Below the pieces are notes generated by a model. It saw only the letters and a program-made list of their open reading frames with translations, searched no databases and was not told where the DNA came from. Both the position numbers and the translations under genes were made by a program. Below, in pieces: positions 37,501 through 45,054 of a stretch of 45,054 bases of DNA. The stretch is taken from assembly GCA_017936265.1 (NCBI GenBank), contig JAGBFX010000026.1:1-45054 (forward strand), written 5' to 3'. Within the stretch, counting starts at the first letter, position 1. Each line of letters begins with the position of its first letter. Origin of the DNA: Bacteroidaceae bacterium. Its GTDB lineage: Bacteria > Bacteroidota > Bacteroidia > Bacteroidales > Bacteroidaceae.

Positions 37501-37890
37501 GCCCGATACTGCCAGCAGTGTATTGTCAGACTCGGTGAAAGTATCAGGCTCAAGGATTATCCGGTTGTTATCCTCGTAGCGGATTATCACATTCTGGTCG
37601 CCCACAAGTTCACCGAGCACCTTATCCAGCGGCTTATCCTTGACAGCAAGCGTTGTAGGCTTGTTGATATTCCATAGCGACACATTCTGCAAGGTTATCT
37701 TGGCATCGGCAGCCTCGGCAACCATCTCCAGCACTTTACCCAAAGGCTGGTTGCTGACCCTGAGAGTCACAGGCTTGTTCTTCAACTCACCTGACGACTG
37801 CGCATGCGCAGCTGTCATGCTGCACAAAAGCATTATCGCGACCAGGGATATCTTGCAGAAAAACCTCAAATTAAAGACAGCTTTCCTCAT
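34522..37890 (-). CDS. SusC/RagA family TonB-dependent receptor with STN domain
   Basis: This 1122-residue outer-membrane transporter has a signal peptide, a secretin/TonB N-terminal (STN) domain (about 35-115, VTLRVSNQPLGKVLEMVAEA), a carboxypeptidase-regulatory-like domain (about 125-205) and a plug with SusC blocks (LKDAAATSVYGSRAANGVVVV). A 22-strand barrel ends SYTFSLSFMFR. It imports a substrate held by its SusD partner using TonB energy. STN-bearing SusC proteins usually signal through an anti-sigma factor and ECF sigma factor, but none is seen in this window. It is the second gene of the operon. Confidence 0.96.
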   Translation of the reverse strand: MRKAVFNLRFFCKISLVAIMLLCSMTAAHAQSSGELKNKPVTLRVSNQPLGKVLEMVAEAADAKITLQNVSLWNINKPTTLAVKDKPLDKVLGELVGDQNVIIRYEDNNRIILEPDTFTESDNTLLAVSGLVLDDDTQEPLIGATVLITDGTGKSNGARGGMTDLDGKFSLRLHKNESISVSYVGYNPVSKQIVKNENNLVVKLKPSIELDDVVVTGISRRSKNSFTGNYVEVKGDDLRKMNPTNILKGLQFFDPSFKIIENNNAGSDPNAEPDFQIRGDQSLGSKSLNSMDLMLDNVSSRPNTPLFVLDGFTVPLSRILDLDPERVENITILKDAAATSVYGSRAANGVVVVETKVAPDGALSVSYNGTTTVQTPDLTDYNMMDAATKLNTEWRAGLYDPHNAAHMNLYNKYRRNVLGGVNTYWLSKPLRTAIQHRHSVSVAGGTEAFRYSLDVNASIQPGVMKESENQTKGVNFNMTYLKEKFTMRANVGISESDSKNSPYGSFSQYTRLNPYYIPLDANGRQMKVLDNNTVSGQSKVITNPLYDATVGIKDMSNSLSVTTSLSLEYMLLKNLRITEQFSYTRGMAGTDQFYPADHTRFELEDDLTRKGSYNKSTGNMSSWSSNLGVNYNLVLKKHLFSVFANWTISEDKNNYVNLSATGYPDKHMDDFIFGNKMETNMSNIGTENISRSIGLIGQFSYSYDNRYSVDFNISGEASSRYAKHDLVPFWSVGGRWNAHNEKWLQGYLSNLVFRASYGVTGEQNFSPSDAIEYYTFSGTMRPYSSFPVLGALLSGLNNTELGWAKTHNTSLSVDFGFWKNRVNVTFNYYNNITKELLTSYDLAPSTGFPTMVMNAGELQNRGFDVSLNVIAVQNLRKQFFWTITANANSNRNKIRKLSDYLKKVNEEQMKSAAAPLPQYREGESTTTLYVVRSLGVDPVTGKEVYLKRDGTKTFVWSANDKVPVGDANPKISGTVSTNINWKDFSCSLGFTYKYGGVVYNQTLVDKIENQNVAYNLDRRAGQGRWEKPGDVKPYVGFSPTGANTPASTRFIMDDNEIRFATLNVGYRLTGENFKFLRKANIDVLALNFTTNDIARISPIRMERGLDYPFARSYTFSLSFMFR

Positions 37891-37918
37891 AAATATTAAG
37901 AGTTATATGTATTCATGG

Positions 37919-38887
37919 TTATTGCAGGAGCATGTCAAGGATACCCTTATGGAATGCGCTGCAGTTGTACTTCTCGACATAGTCCTTGTATAGCACGTCG
38001 GCTCTCTCAATTTCCTGGCCATTCATTATGAAATTGCGCAGCAATATATAAAGGAGGAAATCCCTCTGCTCGCCACTGTAGAACGCGGCAATCTGCTGGT
38101 ACATCTCCTCCATTACCTTAGGCATGCTGTACGAACCACCCTTCTCCTTTGCATCCTTCTCGTTCATGTAGAAACAGTAGCGCATGAGCAGACTGGCATA
38201 CTCAGGGCAGCTCAGCGACTCAGCGTCACTCCTGGTCACATAACCGTCCATAATGCTCCAATAGTCACCGATTTCCTGTTCACCGATGGCAAGTCCCCTG
38301 ACACTCTCATACATGACAGGATACTCAATGAACGACATATAGACAAGATTGTCAATCATCGCCTTAACATAGTTCTTGGCCTCATCACTCGCCTTGCTTC
38401 GTGCAATTATTGCATCGGCCTTCTCGAGCAGAGTGCGTGAATCGGCGATACGGTCCTTCGGTTTAATGTCAAGTGCCACGCATCCAAGAAGCTGGCTCTT
38501 GTAGCGAAGAGTACGCTTGAGAGTCTCAATACTCCTTAGAAGGCGATTATTGTTGACAGCACGCTCCGAGCCACTGTATTCAACCTTCACATTCTTGCCG
38601 TCATAGTTCACATCCACATGCAGGCTGTCGCCAGGCTGCAGCATCACATTTGTACGGCCATTGATGGTAATACACACAAGGCGGTCACAGTCGAAGTTGT
38701 AGAGATGCTCCTCGCCAGGATTTGTATGGAACTCCTTTGCTATGAGAGGAGTCTGAATACAGTCGAAATAGACCATATCATTCTGGTAACCATAAACCTG
38801 AGCACTCAACGTTGTTCTCTGCTGCGCTGTCGACATATTGACAACAGCCAATAGCGAAATCAATAAAAACATCAGTCTTGTTTTCAT
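37919..38887 (-). CDS. Secreted protein resembling the N-terminal part of TlpA-like proteins
   Basis: This is a 322-residue protein with a signal peptide (MKTRLMFLLISLLAVVNMSTAQ). It then has a beta domain with the block VMLQPGDSLHVDVNYDGKNV, which looks like the N-terminal part of the DUF4369-type thioredoxin proteins, and a long helical part. It stops where a thioredoxin domain would normally begin. No CxxC is seen in such a context. It is the first gene of the operon, 28 bases before SusC. Its role is unknown; a partner or ligand-binding piece for the TlpA paralogues is possible. Confidence 0.78.
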   Translation of the reverse strand: MKTRLMFLLISLLAVVNMSTAQQRTTLSAQVYGYQNDMVYFDCIQTPLIAKEFHTNPGEEHLYNFDCDRLVCITINGRTNVMLQPGDSLHVDVNYDGKNVKVEYSGSERAVNNNRLLRSIETLKRTLRYKSQLLGCVALDIKPKDRIADSRTLLEKADAIIARSKASDEAKNYVKAMIDNLVYMSFIEYPVMYESVRGLAIGEQEIGDYWSIMDGYVTRSDAESLSCPEYASLLMRYCFYMNEKDAKEKGGSYSMPKVMEEMYQQIAAFYSGEQRDFLLYILLRNFIMNGQEIERADVLYKDYVEKYNCSAFHKGILDMLLQ

Positions 38888-38983
38888 AGCTGTAAAGTAT
38901 TTTCAATTTTATAACGTTCCGGTTTTAATAGATACAAAAAAGCATGTAAGACACTCCTTGGTCTACACACTATTTAACTGTGG

Positions 38984-39014
38984 CAAAAATATCATAAAAG
39001 CATATAAAAACAAA
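38984..39014 (-). promoter_or_regulatory. Promoter of the SusCD/TlpA operon
   Basis: On the minus strand TTTG (39014-39011) and TATTTTTG (38991-38984) are separated by 19 bases. This matches the Bacteroidetes -33/-7 layout. Transcription would start near 38978, giving a leader of about 90 bases. Confidence 0.75.
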
Positions 39015-39130
39015 CAAGCGACAAATAAAAACTTCAAAAACATTAAAACTTATGTTAAAAACAGGAGAACTTGCACGGATGTGGCAAAGAAAGAGCTTGC
39101 AGAAAGGAGTTCCGGCAGAAAAGACGACAC

Positions 39131-39157
39131 AAAAAGGCGAAGTCTGCACCCCGCCTT
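39131..39157 (-). terminator. tracrRNA terminator
   Basis: On the minus strand aaggcg (39157-39152) pairs with cgcctt (39139-39134) and is followed by TTTTT. Confidence 0.8.
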
Positions 39158-39206
39158 GAATGTTCTCACAACGGAATAATCCTTATTGTGAATTGCTCAA
39201 AATTGT
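39131..39206 (-). ncRNA. Putative tracrRNA of the type II-C CRISPR system
   Basis: The plus strand at 39185-39207 nearly copies the 5' half of the CRISPR repeat as read on the minus strand (ATTGTGAATTGCT then CAAAATTGTT). A minus-strand RNA would therefore pair with crRNA over about 22 positions, with a two-base bulge on the crRNA side. Downstream in the RNA the sequence AAGGATTATTCCGTTGTGA resembles the nexus of the S. pyogenes tracrRNA (AAGGCTAGTCCGTTATCA). The RNA then forms a final stem and T run at 39157-39131. Length is about 76 bases. It is divergent from cas9. Confidence 0.9.
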
Positions 39207-39210
39207 TCAG

Positions 39211-39218
39211 CAAATGTA
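39211..39218 (-). promoter_or_regulatory. -7 element of the tracrRNA
   Basis: TACATTTG on the minus strand matches TAnnTTTG and ends 4-5 bases before the anti-repeat. No standard -33 is seen. Its upstream region overlaps the cas9 promoter. Confidence 0.65.
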
Positions 39219-39235
39219 GAAATAAAAATCAGAAC

Positions 39236-39266
39236 TTGAAATATTATTAGAAAATATTTACCTTTG
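39236..39266 (+). promoter_or_regulatory. cas9 operon promoter
   Basis: TTG (39236-39238) and tacctttg (39259-39266) are 20 bases apart, fitting the Bacteroidetes consensus. The expected start is near 39273, leaving a leader of about 24 bases. Confidence 0.78.
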
Positions 39267-39296
39267 AAAAAGAAGATTCGCAAAAAAAATGCAACT

Positions 39297-42200
39297 ATGA
39301 AAAAAATACTTGGTTTAGACTTGGGCGTAGGCAGTATAGGATGGGCATATGTACACGAAGCAGAAAACAGCAGTGAACAATCATCAATTGTCAAATTGGG
39401 AGTTCGAGTAGTTCCACTGACAGTTGATGAGCAGCAGAACTTTGAAAAAGGCAAGAGCATCACTACAAATGCAGACAGAGCACTAAAGAAAAGCATGCGT
39501 CGCAATTTGCAACGATATAAACTCAGGCGCGACAACCTTATAGATTGTCTTTTGAAGAACAAAATAATCTCTAATGAGACAATATTGAGCGAAAGTGGCA
39601 ATAATACTACTTTTGAGACATACCGTCTGCGCGCAAAAGCAGCGACAGAGATGGTATCACTTGAAGCTTTAGCAAGAATACTGCTTATGCTTAACAAGAA
39701 ACGCGGATATAAGAGCAACAGAAAAGCGAACAAGCAGGAAGACGGCACCATAATTGACGGAATGAGTATTGCCAAGGATTTATATGAGAATGACATTACA
39801 CCTGGACAATATGTATTAAAACGTTTAAACGAAAATAAGAGACATATCCCAGAGTTCTACAAATCGGACCTTCAAAAAGAGTTTGACAGAATATTCTTTT
39901 TTCAGCAGTCATTCTATCCGACAATTCTTACACAGGAGTTGTACACGGCAATTCTAGGCAAGAGCGGTAAAGCGACATATGCAATCCTCAGCAGCAACAA
40001 TATACCGGTTGCCGAGAATAAAGGAAAAGACAAGAATAGAACTGCATACGGTTGGAGAAACGATGCTGTCATCAAACAGCAACCAATCGAAACAGTTGCT
40101 TACGCATTAATGGAACTGAATGCAGCAATAAGCAACGGCAGCAATTACCTTGGCGCAATAGGAGACCGTAGCAAAGAACTATATTTCAACCGGATGACAG
40201 TAGGGCAGATGCTTATGAAGCGGTTAGCGGAGAACCCGAATGCAAGCCTCAAGAATATTGTTTATTACCGTCAAGACTATCTTGATGAGTTTGAGTGCAT
40301 TTGGGAGACACAAAGAAAATACCACAATGAATTGACCCAAGAACTCAAAAAGGAAATACGCGACATCATTATTTTCTACCAAAGGGAACTCAAGAGCAAG
40401 AAAAGTTCCATTAGCCTATGTGAATTTGAAAAAAGAGAAGTAGAGGTAAGCATTGACGGAACCACAAGAAAAAAGATTACCGGATGCAGAGTTTGCCCTA
40501 AATCCTCGCCACTTTTCCAGGAATTCAAGATTTGGCAAATGCTGAACAACATACGTGTCTGCGATACAGAGACCAATGAAACATGGCCTCTCGACATTGA
40601 GGAAAAAGATGTATTGTTCAAAGAGCTGAATATAAAGCAAAAGCTCAGCAAGAATGAGATTCTGAAGATATTATACCGCAACAGCAAGCATCTTGACCTG
40701 AACTACAAAGAGATTGAAGGCAATAGAACATTATTTGCATTAGTCAATGCCTGCCAGTCTATTATCGTTGCAACAGGACACGATGAATATCCGTTCTCCA
40801 AGATGAGAGCATCCGAAATCTACGAAATCATCCATAGAATATTCGGTGCAGTCGGTTTCAACACAGATTTCTTGCATTTTGACTCAAATTGCAAGAATCT
40901 TGAAGATGAGCCGATGTTCAAGCTTTGGCATCTATTATACTCATACACTGATGATAAATCAAAGACAGGAAACGAGAGTTTAATAAATAAAATCCGTGAA
41001 TTGACAAACATGGATGAGGAATGTGCGCGCATTCTTGCCAACATATCCTTCATGGATGATTACGGCAGTCTCTCCAGCAAAGCCATCAGGAAGATACTGC
41101 CACACATGCAGGAAGGCAATGAATATAGCGTTGCATGCATGTACGCCGGCTATAATCACTCACACTCGTTGACAAAGGAAGAACTGCTTAACAAGGTATA
41201 TGTTGATACTATTGAATTGTTACCACGCAACAGTCTACGGAATCCTGTAGTCGAGAAGATTCTCAATCAAATGATTAACGTGGTAAATGCCATAGTCAAA
41301 GAGTATGGCAAACCTGATGAAATACGCATAGAACTTGCACGTGAGCTAAAAAGCAATGCAAAAGAGCGCAAAAGAGCTACGGAAGCAATAAGCGAGGCCA
41401 ACAAGAAGAATGAAACTGTAAGAAAGATTCTCATAGAGAAGTTCGGCATAAAGAATCCAAGCAGAAACGATATAATAAGATACAGACTATATGAGGAACT
41501 TGAGAAAAACGGATATCACACGCTCTATTCTAACACATACATACCACAGGAAGAGCTATTTACCAACAGGTTCAATGTAGAACATATAATTCCGCAAGCA
41601 TGCATGTTTGATGACTCATTCTCCAACAAGACACTGGAAGCCATGGATATAAACATAGAAAAGGGCAAGGAGACAGCATACGACTACGTACTTGCCAAAT
41701 ATGGCAATGAGGGAATGGCTCAATATAAAGCACGCATAGATTATCTGTATAATGCAGGTGCAATAAGGAAAAGTAAGCGTGACAAGCTGTTGATGCAGGG
41801 CAAAGATATCCCTAATGGTTTCATAGAACGTGACCTGCGGGACACACAGTACATTGCACGCAAGGCGCATGAGATACTTGAGCGTCTTGTTCCGCATGTA
41901 ATATCCACGACAGGACAGATTACGGAGCGTCAGCGAGAAGACTGGCATCTTATTGATGTGATGCAGGAACTCAATTGGCACAAATATCATGAGCTTGGAC
42001 TGACCGAAACCATTGTTAACCGCGAGAACAAAGAGATACGCAGGATAAAAGAGTGGAGCAAGCGTAATGACCACCGCCACCATGCCATGGACGCGTTAAC
42101 AATTGCATATACAAAACGCAGCATCATACAGTATTTGAATAACCTGAATGCAAGAGATGATAAAAACGGGGAAATCTATGGAATAGAACGAAAAGAATTG

Positions 42201-43400
42201 GAAAGAGACGCTCATGGTAAGCTGCGCTTTAAATTGCCGTTCAAAAAATTCCGCGAAGAAGCAAAAATTGCGCTTGAAAGCATACTCATATCTATAAAAT
42301 CCAAGAACAAGGTTGTAACAAAAAACACAAACAAGACAAAGAGCAAAAACGGCGGAACAAACAAAAGGACACAATTGACGCCACGCGGACAACTACATCT
42401 GGAAACAATCCATGGTAGTATCCAGAGATATGCGACATATGAAGAAAAGGTTGGTTCATCATTCAATGCAGAAAAGATTGCCAAGGTTGCAAACAAACGC
42501 GAACGCGAGGCACTGTTGGCGAGATTGAATGAATTCTGTGGAGATGCGAAGAAAGCCTTTACAGGCAAGAACAGCCTTGAAAAGAATCCCGTTTACCTTG
42601 ATGCTGCAAGAACAGCAGCCGTACCAATAAAAGTAAAGCTCGTAGAATTGGAAACAGTATATACAATACGAAAAAGCATTGACAAAGACCTGAATATAGA
42701 AAAAGTAATAGACAAACGAATAAGAAAGATACTTGAGTCACGTCTGAAAGAGTATGGCAATGACTCTAAGGCAGCATTCTCCAATCTTGATGATAACCCA
42801 ATATGGCTAAACAAAGAAAAAGGTATCTGCATCAAGCATGTCACAATTAGCGGAATAGCCAATGCCGTTTCACTCCGTGAGAAAAAGAACCATAACGGAG
42901 ACTACATTTTGGATGACCACGGCAAGAGGCAGCCTGTTGATTTTGTAAACCCCGGTAACAACCACCATGTTGCGATATACATTGATGAAGATGGTAATTA
43001 CCAGGAGAACATCGTATCATTCTTTGACGCTACAGCGCGCGCCATTAATGAGCAACCGATAATAGACTACGAATACAACTCTGAAATGGGATGGAAGTTC
43101 TGTTTCACACTAAAGCAGAACGAATACTTTGTATTCCCTAACGAAAAGACAGGCTTCAATCCCGAAGATATAGACCTGACAAACCCCAAGAATTACCATT
43201 TGATATCCCCGAATCTGTTTAGGGTACAGAAGTTATCTTCAAAGGACTACTGGTTCAGGCATCATTTGGAGACCACTGTAGAAGACAATAAAGTTCTTAA
43301 AGGAATAACCTGGAAACGTATCAGGACACTACAAGAACTCAAAGGCGCAATAAAAGTAAGGATTAACCATATTGGACAAATAGTGCAGATTGGAGAATAG
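39297..43400 (+). CDS. cas9: CRISPR-associated endonuclease Cas9, type II-C
   Basis: This is a 1367-residue RNA-guided DNA endonuclease. RuvC-I is at the N terminus (ILGLDLGVGSIGW, Asp8). The arginine-rich bridge helix is at 61-81 (RALKKSMRRNLQRYKLRR). A long recognition lobe is followed by RuvC-II (IRIELARE, Glu679), HNH (VEHIIPQACMFDDSFSNK, His763 and Asn777) and RuvC-III (HHAMDAL, His929 and Asp932). The C-terminal 400 residues include the PAM-interacting region. All expected catalytic residues are present, so both nuclease sites should work. In HNH the residue before His is Glu instead of the Asp of S. pyogenes. The ATG at 39297 gives the standard N terminus; an upstream TTG at 39264 lies inside the promoter. 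cas1 follows after 3 bases. Confidence 0.98.
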   Translation: MKKILGLDLGVGSIGWAYVHEAENSSEQSSIVKLGVRVVPLTVDEQQNFEKGKSITTNADRALKKSMRRNLQRYKLRRDNLIDCLLKNKIISNETILSESGNNTTFETYRLRAKAATEMVSLEALARILLMLNKKRGYKSNRKANKQEDGTIIDGMSIAKDLYENDITPGQYVLKRLNENKRHIPEFYKSDLQKEFDRIFFFQQSFYPTILTQELYTAILGKSGKATYAILSSNNIPVAENKGKDKNRTAYGWRNDAVIKQQPIETVAYALMELNAAISNGSNYLGAIGDRSKELYFNRMTVGQMLMKRLAENPNASLKNIVYYRQDYLDEFECIWETQRKYHNELTQELKKEIRDIIIFYQRELKSKKSSISLCEFEKREVEVSIDGTTRKKITGCRVCPKSSPLFQEFKIWQMLNNIRVCDTETNETWPLDIEEKDVLFKELNIKQKLSKNEILKILYRNSKHLDLNYKEIEGNRTLFALVNACQSIIVATGHDEYPFSKMRASEIYEIIHRIFGAVGFNTDFLHFDSNCKNLEDEPMFKLWHLLYSYTDDKSKTGNESLINKIRELTNMDEECARILANISFMDDYGSLSSKAIRKILPHMQEGNEYSVACMYAGYNHSHSLTKEELLNKVYVDTIELLPRNSLRNPVVEKILNQMINVVNAIVKEYGKPDEIRIELARELKSNAKERKRATEAISEANKKNETVRKILIEKFGIKNPSRNDIIRYRLYEELEKNGYHTLYSNTYIPQEELFTNRFNVEHIIPQACMFDDSFSNKTLEAMDINIEKGKETAYDYVLAKYGNEGMAQYKARIDYLYNAGAIRKSKRDKLLMQGKDIPNGFIERDLRDTQYIARKAHEILERLVPHVISTTGQITERQREDWHLIDVMQELNWHKYHELGLTETIVNRENKEIRRIKEWSKRNDHRHHAMDALTIAYTKRSIIQYLNNLNARDDKNGEIYGIERKELERDAHGKLRFKLPFKKFREEAKIALESILISIKSKNKVVTKNTNKTKSKNGGTNKRTQLTPRGQLHLETIHGSIQRYATYEEKVGSSFNAEKIAKVANKREREALLARLNEFCGDAKKAFTGKNSLEKNPVYLDAARTAAVPIKVKLVELETVYTIRKSIDKDLNIEKVIDKRIRKILESRLKEYGNDSKAAFSNLDDNPIWLNKEKGICIKHVTISGIANAVSLREKKNHNGDYILDDHGKRQPVDFVNPGNNHHVAIYIDEDGNYQENIVSFFDATARAINEQPIIDYEYNSEMGWKFCFTLKQNEYFVFPNEKTGFNPEDIDLTNPKNYHLISPNLFRVQKLSSKDYWFRHHLETTVEDNKVLKGITWKRIRTLQELKGAIKVRINHIGQIVQIGE

Positions 43401-43403
43401 CCT

Positions 43404-44668
<1,265 letters not shown>

Positions 44669-44670
44669 AA

Positions 44671-44703
44671 ACAAAAAACCCAGCCAACCGCTGGGTTTTT
44701 TAT
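44671..44703. terminator. Bidirectional terminator between cas2 and the array
   Basis: cccagc (44679-44684) pairs with gctggg (44690-44695) around a five-base loop, with an A run before and a T run after. It can end cas2 transcription from the left and array transcription from the right. Confidence 0.88.
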
Positions 44704-44776
44704 TCGGACAACATCATTTTTTATTTCGCGTAGACACCTCATATCGTATTATAATACAATAAGATACAAACATTGA
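44704..44776. promoter_or_regulatory. AT-rich tract next to the CRISPR array, possible leader or trailer
   Basis: This 73-bp stretch has a perfect 12-bp palindrome gtattataatac at 44746-44757, twenty bases before repeat 1. The last 16 bases (aagatacaaacattga) loosely resemble the middle of the repeat. It could be the site where Cas1-Cas2 recognise the array end, but this is inference. Confidence 0.4.
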
Positions 44777-45054
44777 GATGTTTCCGATATTTCAAAGATA
44801 CAATTTTGAAAGCAATTCACAACTTGTTCAATCGTTGGGTTGCCGATATGTATGATGTTTCCGATATTTCAAAGATACAATTTTGAAAGCAATTCACAAC
44901 TTATCGCTGTTTGGCTCTGCTCGTCCTGCGATGTTTCCGATATTTCAAAGATACAATTTTGAAAGCAATTCACAACCAAAGGGGCTTGCTCATACTCTTG
45001 CGTGGAGATGTTTCCGATATTTCAAAGATACAATTTTGAAAGCAATTCACAACC
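44777..45054 (-). CRISPR. CRISPR array, type II-C, four repeats visible, open at window end
   Basis: Four identical 47-bp repeats lie at 44777-44823, 44854-44900, 44930-44976 and 45007-45053. Spacers are 44824-44853 (30 bp), 44901-44929 (29 bp) and 44977-45006 (30 bp); base 45054 begins the next. Read on the minus strand the repeat starts GTTGTGAATTGC, the usual type II orientation, so crRNAs are transcribed toward cas2. The anti-repeat at 39185-39207 confirms this. Each repeat holds TTG at its positions 2-4 and TATCTTTG at 24-31 (minus strand), a promoter layout with 19-bp spacing. Confidence 0.98.

Noticed and set aside
38838-39179. 113-codon plus-strand frame between the operon and cas9
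   Set aside because: It covers the operon promoter and most of the tracrRNA; its composition is poor and non-coding functions explain the region better.
44761-44776. Possible decayed CRISPR repeat before repeat 1
   Set aside because: Only nine consecutive bases match the repeat middle; this could be chance in AT-rich sequence.
44669-45054. Reading the array as transcribed on the plus strand away from cas2
   Set aside because: The repeat orientation (GTTGTGAATT on minus), the anti-repeat and the promoter motif all point to minus-strand transcription.

Overview
The window comes from a Bacteroidota genome, most likely order Bacteroidales (a gut or oral Bacteroides/Prevotella relative). Support: SusC/SusD pairs, DUF4843 and PKD-like lipoproteins, DUF3078, GH92/GH18/GH33 glycosidases, a C10 protease, YidC of the Bacteroidetes type, and repeated promoter motifs of the Bacteroidetes form TAnnTTTG (-7), sometimes with TTG about 19-20 bp upstream (-33). 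No tRNA or rRNA gene was recognised.

Layout. 1-193: four tandem 50-bp repeats. 275-4141: an APC amino-acid transporter and a GH92 alpha-mannosidase lipoprotein whose C-terminal part carries an in-frame palindromic repeat element. 4142-4647: a repeat-rich gap (two 94-bp direct repeats, other palindromic units). 4648-7959 (minus): DUF3078 protein and a CPA2 cation/proton antiporter. 8194-10764: yidC plus a conserved-looking small gene. 10914-16598: a secreted GH18 enzyme, a DNA glycosylase-family protein and a C10 protease. 16685-19149: a DcaP-like porin divergent from an AraC regulator. 19231-20430: a SIMPL protein and a DoxX protein. 20480-25911: a large GH33 sialidase divergent from a secreted Ig-like-repeat protein. 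26319-38887 (minus): one long operon of eight genes (orphan domain protein, SusC, SusD, DUF4843, PKD-like, three DUF4369/TlpA-type thioredoxin-fold proteins, the last with a lost resolving cysteine). 38984-45054: a type II-C CRISPR-Cas locus.

How genes work together. The glycosidases GH92, GH18 and GH33 and the C10 protease form a scattered set suited to host glycoprotein or mucin breakdown. GH18, C10, GH33 and the Ig-like-repeat protein end in the same short C-terminal module, which looks like a secretion/sorting signal. The SusCD operon has no glycosidase; it has envelope thioredoxin-fold proteins instead, so its substrate is probably not an ordinary glycan.

The CRISPR locus is complete: tracrRNA (minus, divergent from cas9), cas9, cas1, cas2, a bidirectional terminator and an array that runs off the window. 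The repeat, read on the minus strand, contains a full Bacteroidetes promoter (TTG, 19 bp, TATCTTTG), so every repeat may drive its own crRNA. This is the most striking signal in the window, followed by the coding palindromic insertion in the GH92 gene and the thioredoxin-rich SusCD operon.
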